NCBI GenBank assembly: GCA_944393455.1 | Contig: CALYAH010000004.1 | Location: 1 to 5,166, forward strand | Source of the DNA: an uncultured Clostridia bacterium | GTDB taxonomy: Bacteria > Bacillota > Clostridia > TANB77 > CAG-508 | Direction of reading: 5' to 3' | Length of the DNA: 5,166 bases | In this document: one piece after another, positions 1 to 5,039 of the stretch | Position numbering within the stretch: the stretch's first letter is position 1 | How the letters are laid out: the number at the start of each line of letters is the position of its first letter | Program-made: the position numbers and the translations under genes | Notes under the pieces: model-generated | Database searches by the model: none | What the model saw: the letters and a program-made list of their open reading frames with translations, nothing else | Told to the model about the DNA's origin: nothing

Positions 1-76
1 TTGTAATTACTAACGCAATTAGTGTTATACCTCTTTCTTTTCTTTTTGTTCTTTTGCTTTTTTCTTTGCTTATCAT
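1..76 (-). CDS. Type IV prepilin-like protein, N-terminal part only (runs off left edge)
   Basis: Only the first 25 codons lie in the window, starting at the ATG at 76-74. The peptide opens with a basic, lysine/arginine-rich leader of about 15 residues, followed by G-ITLIALVIT. This is the prepilin peptidase recognition form: a short positive leader, Gly at -1, then the start of a hydrophobic helix. Such proteins are cut after the Gly, methylated, and assembled into type IV pili or type II secretion pseudopili. The usual Glu at mature position 5 is Ala here, as in many clostridial prepilin-like proteins, so it may be a minor pseudopilin or a protein exported by the same route. An AAGGGG ribosome binding site at 86-91 lies nine bases before the start. 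The gene follows the DUF4097 gene on the same strand but lies beyond its terminator. The remainder cannot be judged. Confidence 0.7.
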   Translation of the reverse strand, partial: MISKEKSKRTKRKERGITLIALVIT

Positions 77-92
77 CTGTTTGTTCCCCTTT

Positions 93-131
93 CCTATTTT
101 TCGTATAGTAATTAACTCTACGAAAGATAGG
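93..131 (-). repeat. Imperfect 17-bp hairpin in the leader of the prepilin-like gene
   Basis: The arms at 93-109 and 115-131 pair over 17 positions with one mismatch and one G-T pair, around the five-base loop AATTA. The inner part (about 98-126) is the inverted copy of the terminator stem at about 275-303, with two differences in 29 bases. No T run follows on either strand, so it is a poor stand-alone terminator. It sits directly 5' of the ribosome binding site (86-91) of the prepilin-like gene, where it could affect initiation, or it may be one of a dispersed family of hairpin repeats. Confidence 0.6.
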
Positions 132-266
132 AATTTTCACAAACTTTTAATATATGCTAGTTTTATGATTCTCCAAGAATATTTTTTAATATATATAATA
201 TGAAAAATATTTTTACATTTTTTGCTATTTTTTATTGTCATTTCAATATTTTATTGTTATAATTTT

Positions 267-313
267 AAAAAAGTTCTTTCGTAGAGTTAATTACTCCACG
301 AAAAAACTTTTTT
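267..313 (-). terminator. Rho-independent terminator of the LiaF-like/DUF4097 operon
   Basis: The arms 267-287 and 293-313 form a 21-bp stem around a five-base loop (288-292). On the minus-strand RNA all 21 positions pair, two of them as G-U. The stem begins and ends in A/T runs, and the minus-strand transcript leaves it through six U residues. It starts four bases after the DUF4097 stop codon. The A/T runs on both sides could allow function in both directions, but no plus-strand gene ends here. Confidence 0.85.
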
Positions 314-317
314 ATTT

Positions 318-1172
318 TTATATATTACCACTTATAATATTAATATCTGTTTCTCCTACTCCTGCTTCTACATCGATAGTAACATTCCCATCATAAACAG
401 TTTGATTATTTGCTACACTATTTCCATCTACCAGTAAATTACCTAATCCAGTTTCTGCTCTTATTTTATAATCTTCTTTATTACCTATTAAGTTTACTTC
501 GACTTTACCTACTCCTGAATCTATGTCTGCATTATTAGTAATTTTACTTGTAATAGATAATTTGCCAATGCCTCCATCTAGTTTCAACTTTTCAAATTCA
601 GAATCTCTTATAATAACTTCTCCTGCACCTGATTCTATTTCAGCATTTTTAGCTATAACTCTATCAATTTCATATTTACCAGTACCCATTTCTAGCTCTA
701 ATTTTTCAGATTCTAAATTGTAAATTTTTGTTTCATTAATTTTAGTTTTTATTGTTACATCATTAAATTTATAGTCTTTTGGTATATATATAATCACTTC
801 TGGTGTTATGTCTTGCAATTTATACCAATCACTATCAACAGCACTATCTTTTATAATCAATTTGTTTGATTGCATTTTGCATTCAAATCTATCTGATACA
901 TTTTTAGTTTCTACTTTTAACGTTGTCCCCTCTTTTATTTCTAACTTACTAAAGTCTAAATCAATATCCAAATTAGTAACATCTGTATATTCTTCTGACC
1001 ATTGCTCAATCATTGTTTGGCTAGTAACTGTATCATTTGTATGTCTTTCTATTCCAACTGTAATTCCAAAAATTGCTGTAATTACTACAACAGTTACACT
1101 AATAATAACAAATGATAGATAAATGGCAAATGCAATTGCCCCATATTTTATTATTTTTTGAAATGGTGTCAT
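318..1172 (-). CDS. DUF4097-type membrane-anchored beta-repeat protein
   Basis: This 284-residue protein has a short basic N-terminus, one membrane segment at about residues 11-38, and then an extracytoplasmic region (about 66-284) of short alternating strands. Repeated patterns such as LDIDLDFSKLEI, KLELEMGTGKYEI, AEIESGAGEVII, LKLDGGIGKLSI and ADIDSGVGKVEV suggest a beta-helix or beta-roll. This is the style of the DUF4097/DUF4098 putative adhesin family, often next to LiaF/PspC-like stress proteins; the exact role is unknown. The start at 1172 overlaps the stop of the LiaF-like gene by ATGA, and GGAGGTG (1183-1189) lies about ten bases upstream, so translation is probably coupled. The coding strand contains no CGG in any frame, and this is the only complete gene in the window whose frame is unbroken. 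A strong terminator follows at once. Confidence 0.75.
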   Translation of the reverse strand: MTPFQKIIKYGAIAFAIYLSFVIISVTVVVITAIFGITVGIERHTNDTVTSQTMIEQWSEEYTDVTNLDIDLDFSKLEIKEGTTLKVETKNVSDRFECKMQSNKLIIKDSAVDSDWYKLQDITPEVIIYIPKDYKFNDVTIKTKINETKIYNLESEKLELEMGTGKYEIDRVIAKNAEIESGAGEVIIRDSEFEKLKLDGGIGKLSITSKITNNADIDSGVGKVEVNLIGNKEDYKIRAETGLGNLLVDGNSVANNQTVYDGNVTIDVEAGVGETDINIISGNI

Positions 1173-1854
1173 TTTATTTCAACACCTCCAAACATAGCTA
1201 AACTATTAATATAAATTGTTGGTAAATTTTCATTAAATTGTGTTTTTACTTTATTGCTTGTTCCTCCAAAAATCGGAGTAGATTTCACTTTTATATTTAC
1301 ATTATCAGGTACTATTATTTCAATTCCTCCAAAAATAGCATTTGCATTTATAATTTGGTCTTTTTTAATAATAGCTCCTTTTAAATTTAAGTCAACACTT
1401 CCAAAAATTGCATCAAGATTTGCTCCGGTTAAATTCTTGTCCGTCAAAATTTGCTTCTTGTCCTCCGAATGTTGCACAATATTCTTCTAATTTGTCTTTA
1501 TTAGAATTTAATGTTCTTATTTTGTCTCCTACTTTTTTATTTAAAGTATCTTTTAAAATAAGACTAAGTCCTATCATAACTAAAATGAATGGGAAAATAA
1601 GTTTTCTAATTAGCGCAAAAGATATGATATCTTGGCTACATAATAGTAACACAATTCCTATTACTAACCAAATAATACTCCACATTTTACTTTCACTTTT
1701 TATCAGCTCAATAAAACTTGGAATGATAATTAATAATGTCCACCATCCCTTAAAGAAAATATTAATATCAGTGATTCCGAAGTGCATTTAATCCTAAAAT
1801 TAAACCTATTACAAGAATTACTACTCCCCATAAGATATTCCCAAATTTTTTCAT
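1169..1854 (-). CDS. LiaF-like membrane protein, read through two +1 shifts at CGGA
   Basis: The standard reading gives three fragments: 1854-1768 (28 codons), a middle frame, and a last frame ending at 1169. Skipping one C at 1779 and one at 1427 joins them into a 227-residue protein. Its N-terminal half has four membrane segments (about 5-24, 37-51, 57-72 and 84-100), with the LiaI/LiaF-like pattern of helix, LGITDINIFF, WW, helix. The C-terminal half (about 123-227) has repeated FGG/FGS beta motifs (ATFGGQEANFDG, LDAIFGSVDLNL, AIFGGIEIIVP, PIFGG, AMFGGVEI), as in the LiaF C-terminal cell-wall-active antibiotic response domain. LiaF proteins hold back LiaRS-type stress signalling, but no liaSR is visible here. 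The ATG at 1854 is set by AGGA (1862-1865), seven bases upstream. The gene overlaps the DUF4097 gene by four bases. It could instead be a decayed gene, but both breaks are at the same tetranucleotide and everything else is intact. Confidence 0.75.
1424..1427 (-). other. +1 frameshift site, C-GGA, second in the LiaF-like gene
   Basis: The incoming frame reads TTT AAC CGG AGC AAA TCT TGA. Skipping the C gives TTT AAC GGA GCA AAT TTA GAT (F N G A N L D), which continues the beta-repeat pattern into LDAIFGS. Gly is residue 143. Two other CGGA tetranucleotides nearby (from 1443 and 1467, minus) are in the NNC GGA phase and are read without a shift. Confidence 0.75.
1776..1779 (-). other. +1 frameshift site, C-GGA, first in the LiaF-like gene
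   Basis: The incoming frame reads GCA CTT CGG AAT CAC TGA and stops three codons after CGG. Skipping the C gives GCA CTT GGA ATC ACT GAT (A L G I T D). This joins the first membrane helix to the WW segment as expected for this family, with Gly as residue 26. Confidence 0.75.
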
Positions 1855-1871
1855 ATTATCTTCCTTTCTTC

Positions 1872-1890
1872 AAAGAGATTTTTTCTCTTT
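1872..1890 (-). repeat. Small hairpin in the leader of the LiaF-like gene
   Basis: Perfect 7-bp arms, 1872-1878 and 1884-1890, enclose a five-base A/T loop. The stem lies about six bases upstream of the ribosome binding site at 1862-1865 on the minus-strand transcript. It could tune translation, but the stem is short and A/T-rich. Confidence 0.35.
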
Positions 1891-1904
1891 CATTTATATA
1901 TTTT

Positions 1905-1964
1905 TTACTTTGAATTTAAGCTATCTATTTAATTGATTGGATTCCAGCCATAATTTCAAAGTAA
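1905..1964. repeat. 10-bp inverted repeat with 40-base spacer between HAD and LiaF-like genes
   Basis: TTACTTTGAA at 1905-1914 is the exact reverse complement of TTCAAAGTAA at 1955-1964. The right arm begins two bases after the HAD stop codon. No T run follows on the minus strand, so it is not a classical terminator. It could be a weak stem that slows transcription, a binding site, or the remains of a small mobile repeat. I see no convincing promoter for the LiaF-like gene in 1855-1965, so read-through from the HAD gene is possible. Confidence 0.35.
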
Positions 1965-1965
1965 T

Positions 1966-2746
1966 TTAAAAAACTATTTTTTTTATTGTATCAAAAGTTG
2001 CATCTTCTTTAGTTAATACAATATCAAATTCTTTTTTATACACTTCTAAATCTTCTTCTATTTTTTCATTTAAAAAACCTACTGTAATAGTATTTTTCCA
2101 TTCGCTTTCTTCTATCATTTTTTTATCTTCTACCATATCTCCGAAATAACAATTTATATGGTCTTTGATTTAACTTTTGTTGTAATATATTTGGTAAATT
2201 TCCATCCATTGTCTTATTTAACGTATGGATCATATTTTTATCAAAATATTTCATATTACCATTTTTATCAAACTCAATAAAGTTACTAATAACAAAAATG
2301 TTATCATAATAACAATTATTTTCTTTTAAAAATTGGACAATTACATTGCCTATTCCAGCCGACAAAATGATAACTGGCACATTTTGTTTATGCATGGTTT
2401 CTAAAAATTTTTCTGCACCTTTTCTAAAAGTCAAATTACTTACTTTAATAGATTCTCTTAATTTTTCTTCTGTTAAGTGATACTCATAATATAAGTTCAT
2501 ACATTCTTGATACCATTTTTCCATCGCTGCATTTTTTTCTTCAAAAGTTATTTTATAATCCAACTCAATTGGTCTATATTTCTCATATAGTTCATTCATT
2601 CTTTTAGTAAAATCTGTTCCTAGTAGTTTACCAGTAGCATCCCAAGAGTCTGAGCTTTCCTTAGCAGTTATCGTTCGGTCAAAATCAATTGCTACAAAAT
2701 AATTGTTTTTATTTAATTTTATCTTTATTTCCTTTATGTATTTCAT
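1966..2746 (-). CDS. HAD-superfamily phosphatase, pyrimidine 5'-nucleotidase (UMPH-1)-like, read through a +1 shift at CGGA
   Basis: With one C skipped at 2143, the gene gives a 259-residue HAD hydrolase. Motif I is DFDRTIT (Asp21 nucleophile, Asp23 acid/base). Motif II is ILSAG (Ser129), followed by a region resembling UMPH-1/cN-III 5'-nucleotidases, including IHTLNK (Lys178). The acidic motif GDMVED (Gly202-Asp203 to Asp207) exists only after the shift; without it the chain ends six residues beyond Phe201 and lacks the Mg2+-binding aspartates. The likely role is hydrolysis of a nucleoside monophosphate or similar phosphate ester in the cytosol; the true substrate is unknown. I chose the ATG at 2746 because AAGGAG lies just before it. 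An in-frame start at 2794 would add 16 residues but falls within the promoter region. It is transcribed divergently from murT. Confidence 0.8.
2140..2143 (-). other. +1 frameshift site, C-GGA, in the HAD phosphatase gene
   Basis: The incoming frame reads TTG TTA TTT CGG AGA TAT and stops at TAA six codons after TTT. Skipping the C gives TTG TTA TTT GGA GAT ATG GTA GAA GAT (L L F G D M V E D), which is exactly HAD motif III/IV. The shift is therefore needed for catalysis. The remaining 57 codons are open to TAA at 1968-1966. Confidence 0.85.
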
Positions 2747-2770
2747 ACTCTCTCCTTCTGCACTAATTTT

Positions 2771-2799
2771 ACTATACGATATTAAAAATATCAAGTAAA
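2771..2799 (-). promoter_or_regulatory. Candidate promoter of the HAD phosphatase gene
   Basis: On the minus strand, TTTACT (2799-2794) and TATAGT (2776-2771) are 17 bases apart and match the sigma-A consensus at 4 and 5 of 6 positions. The transcript would start about 18 bases before the ATG at 2746. The -10 box touches the left arm of the inverted repeat at 2776-2806. Confidence 0.4.
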
Positions 2800-2806
2800 A
2801 TATCGT
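2776..2806. promoter_or_regulatory. Inverted repeat between divergent promoters, possible operator
   Basis: ACGATATT (2776-2783) and AATATCGT (2799-2806) are perfect 8-bp inverted arms 15 bases apart. They lie across the spacer of the candidate HAD promoter and just upstream of the murT -35 box (2815-2820). The centre-to-centre distance is about two helical turns, so a dimeric regulator could bind. The regulator is unknown, and AT-rich DNA produces such arms by chance fairly often. Confidence 0.35.
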
Positions 2807-2814
2807 TTGTTTTA

Positions 2815-2843
2815 TTGTCCTAGTTTTGGCAATATGATATAAT
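2815..2843 (+). promoter_or_regulatory. Sigma-A-type promoter of murT-gatD
   Basis: TTGTCC (2815-2820; 4 of 6 matches) and a perfect TATAAT (2838-2843) are separated by exactly 17 bases. The start of transcription would fall near 2850, giving a leader of about 34 bases with GGAG at 2873-2876 before the murT ATG. Confidence 0.65.
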
Positions 2844-2883
2844 AACTTAAAATTTAGAAAAGAAATATAAATGGAGTAAAATT

Positions 2884-4195
2884 ATGAAGAATTTTTTTAT
2901 TATATTAATTATGAAAGTATTACATTTTATTTTGAAAGTTTGTGGTAAAAAGGGAGGAAACTTTTTAGGAAAAATTGCATATGATTGGAATCCTGATATT
3001 TTTAAATATTTCAAAATCGACTGTCCTATTATTGCAGTTACTGCAACTAATGGTAAGACTATGACCAATAATGCTATTGGATATGTTTTTAAAACTGCCG
3101 GAAAAAAAGTAATAAGCAATACAGAAGGAAATAATATGGAAACTGGTATTCTTTCTACGATATTAAAAAATTGTACTTTGACTGGAAAAGTAAAAGCTGA
3201 CTACTTAGTATTTGAAGTAGATGAAGGTTATGTCCCTGTCGTGTTTAAAGATTTAAAACTAGATACTTTAGTTATACTTGATTTCTTCCGTGATCAATTA
3301 GATAGAAATGGAGAAGTTGAATCATTAATATTGAGAATCAATGATTTCTTAAAAACTTATACTGGTAATTTAGTTTTAAATAATGATGACCCAAATGTTG
3401 CAAGACTTCGGACAAGCAAATCCAGAAAACTCAAATATTTATTACTTCAGTGTTGATAAATATGATTATGCAACAAAAGAATTAAAAGAAGCAGGTGAAG
3501 GAAAATTTTGTCCATTCTGTAATACTCGTATTGAATATGAATATTATCAATATTCACACATTGGAAAATTTAGATGCCCTAATTGTAATTATGGAGATAA
3601 CAAAATTTATAAACTTGCTACTGATGTTGATTTAAAAAACAGAACTTTTAAAGTTAACGATATTACTTATAAAGTTCGTTCTAATAGTATTTACAATATT
3701 TATAACTTTACTGCAGTTATTTCTTGTGTAAGCTTATATTCTATCGATACAAAAATTATACAAAATGCTTTATCAAAATTCATTTTAAATAATGGACGAT
3801 TAGAAGAAGTTGAAATTAGAGGAATACCTACAATCATCAATCTAGCTAAAAATCCAACAGGTAGCAACGTTAGTCTTAGAATTTTAAATGAAGATGATGA
3901 CGAAAAGGAATTATTATTTGTTTTAAATGATAATATGGCAGATGGTTTCGACGTTTCATGGATTTGGGATATTAACTTTGATAATTTAAACAATGTATCA
4001 AGAATTGTAACAAGTGGCACAAGAGCTTACGATATAGCAATTAGAATAAAAACTGCTGGATTCGACCCAGAAAAAATAGAACCCTATTTAGATTTACATG
4101 AAGCCGTTGAAGCTCTTTATAAAACTAATATAAAAAAATATGTTATTGCTAATTATACATCTTTGCAACCAACTAGACGAGAATTAGGACTTTGA
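2884..4195 (+). CDS. murT: Lipid II isoglutaminyl synthase, Mur-ligase subunit MurT, read through a +1 shift at CGGA
   Basis: MurT works with GatD to amidate the alpha-carboxyl of D-Glu in lipid II, giving D-isoglutamine. With one C skipped at 3409 the product has 436 residues, essentially the length of S. aureus MurT (about 437). Visible landmarks are the P-loop TATNGKT (53-59), EVDEGYVP (111-118), RDQLDRNGE (136-144), NDDP (167-170), a four-cysteine zinc ribbon (Cys209/212 and Cys231/234, CPFC...CPNC), and a C-terminal DUF1727 domain with LNDN-MADG-FDVSWIWD at about 347-362. The catalytic Asp described in S. aureus probably corresponds to this last region. The start at 2884 is supported by GGAG seven bases upstream. 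In the standard reading it splits into a 190-residue N-terminal part and an out-of-frame C-terminal part with no ribosome binding site of its own. gatD follows 42 bases downstream. Confidence 0.92.
3409..3412 (+). other. +1 frameshift site, C-GGA, in murT
   Basis: The incoming frame reads GCA AGA CTT CGG ACA AGC and runs 15 more codons to TGA at 3454. Skipping the C gives GCA AGA CTT GGA CAA GCA AAT (A R L G Q A N), matching the usual MurT course of NDDP, a few residues, then L-G. Gly is residue 176. The ATP-binding part is encoded before the shift; the zinc ribbon and the GatD-binding domain are encoded after it. Confidence 0.85.
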
Positions 4196-4226
4196 GACAA
4201 TTAAGCTCTGTCCCAAGTGTCTCAAA
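4191..4226 (+). promoter_or_regulatory. 9-bp stem-loop spanning the murT stop codon, upstream of the gatD ribosome binding site
   Basis: TTTGAGACA (4191-4199) and TGTCTCAAA (4218-4226) are perfect inverted arms around an 18-base loop. The left arm contains the murT TGA and the right arm ends one base before AGGAGG (4227-4232). Ribosomes finishing murT would melt the stem and expose the gatD initiation region, which suggests coupling that keeps the two subunits in balance. It has no U run, so it is not a terminator. Confidence 0.5.
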
Positions 4227-4237
4227 AGGAGGATTTT

Positions 4238-4982
4238 ATGAAAGAATTAAAAATATTATATCTATATCCAGATATTTTAGAATTATATGGTGATTTCGGT
4301 AATATTCAAGTATTACGCTATCGTTTAGAACAACGTGGAATTAAAGCAACTGTTGTACCATATTCAATTGGTGATACTCCACCAAATTTTAGCGATTTTG
4401 ATTTGGTTTTTGCTGGTCGGAGGTGCTGACCAAGAACAAAGTATTTTAGCAAAAGATTTAATAAAATATAAAGATTCTATTCAAGAAGCTGTTAATAATG
4501 GTGTCTTTATTTTACTTATTTGTGGTGCTTATCAATTGTTCGGAAAATATTATAAAGGTGTTGAAGGTAATATTATTCCTGGTTTAGAAATTTTTCCTTA
4601 CTATACAGAAGCAATTAATGACAGAAAAAAAAGATGTATTGGGAATACTGTTATTAACGCTAATCTAAACGGCACTGAAACTAAAATTATTGGTTTTGAA
4701 AACCATGGAGGACAAACTTTTGATGTTGATACTCCTTTTGGTGAAGTTTTATTTGGTCACGGTAATAAATTTGGCGATTCAAAAGAAGGTTTTTTCTTAA
4801 AAAATGTAATTGCTACTTACTTGCATGGTCCCCTTCTTTCTAAAAACCCAGTACTTGCCGACTATATTATCAAATATTGTTTAGATAGAAAGTATAATGA
4901 AGATATTATTTTGGAACCTTTAAATGATGAGTTTGAAAATAAATGTAGAGAACAATTATTAAATAGATTTTTAAATCCTTAA
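4238..4982 (+). CDS. gatD: Lipid II isoglutaminyl synthase, glutamine amidotransferase subunit GatD, read through a +1 shift at CGGA
   Basis: GatD is the class I-type glutaminase that supplies ammonia to MurT. With one C skipped at 4418 it is 247 residues (S. aureus GatD is about 243). The order is the N-terminal LYPDILELYGDFGN (8-22), the GGGADQEQ motif (60-67), the nucleophile elbow ICGAYQLFG (Cys95), NDRKKRCIGN (128-136), FENHGGQT (153-160), and the catalytic His in YLHGPL (His196). Without the shift only 63 residues are made and the whole active site is lost. The ATG at 4238 is fixed by a perfect AGGAGG five bases upstream; a GTG at 4217 in the same frame lies inside the stem-loop and is unlikely. 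It is co-transcribed with murT. No clear terminator follows; an AT-only palindrome (4985-5003) and the insertion-sequence hairpin (5046-5068) are the only structures downstream. Confidence 0.92.
4418..4421 (+). other. +1 frameshift site, C-GGA, in gatD
   Basis: The incoming frame reads TTT GCT GGT CGG AGG TGC TGA and stops at once. Skipping the C gives TTT GCT GGT GGA GGT GCT GAC CAA GAA (F A G G G A D Q E). This is the GGGxDxEQ motif of the family, with exactly three glycines, so one base and no residue is in excess. Elsewhere in gatD, TTC GGA (from 4539) and TTC GGT (from 4295) are read normally. Confidence 0.9.
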
Positions 4983-5039
4983 CTTTTATATATAATATAT
5001 AAATTTGATTGCTACTTCATATTATAAACTATTTCTTTG

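Noticed and set aside
523..1791. Plus-strand ORFs at 523-723, 808-1122, 1254-1490 and 1408-1791
   Set aside because: They lie antisense to the DUF4097 and LiaF-like genes, have low-complexity hydrophobic or Ser/Leu-rich translations, and lack ribosome binding sites and recognisable domains.
2747..2794. Upstream in-frame start of the HAD gene at 2794
   Set aside because: It lies in the candidate promoter and inverted-repeat region, while the ATG at 2746 has a good AAGGAG site and a length that fits the family.
3409..3412. prfB-type programmed +1 frameshift
   Set aside because: There is no stop codon at the shift point, no Shine-Dalgarno-like element just upstream of any of the five sites, and most P-site codons (CTT, AAC, GGT) cannot re-pair well one base forward.
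2847..4020. Minus-strand ORFs at 2847-3119 and 3700-4020
   Set aside because: They are antisense to murT, whose protein is clearly recognisable, and show no domain or ribosome binding site.
1424..4421. CGG reassigned to another amino acid such as Trp or Gln
   Set aside because: Reading CGG as any triplet leaves the downstream codons out of frame; only a one-base skip or a four-base reading restores the proteins.
1413..4429. Gene fragments as separately translated proteins with internal starts (ATG at 3383, 4335, 1787 and 1477)
   Set aside because: None of these starts has a convincing Shine-Dalgarno sequence, each falls inside or overlaps the preceding fragment, and the fragments divide known domains (HAD motif III, the GatD GGG motif) in the middle.
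1169..4982. Four genes as ordinary pseudogenes or as assembly errors
   Set aside because: All breaks share one tetranucleotide in one phase, each is a single-base +1 shift, and the rest of each protein, including catalytic residues, is intact. Homopolymer-type errors are not involved. A systematic error cannot be fully excluded without reads.
4985..5003. 19-base AT-only palindrome after gatD as a terminator
   Set aside because: It contains only A and T, would form a very weak stem, and is followed by AAATTTG rather than a T run.
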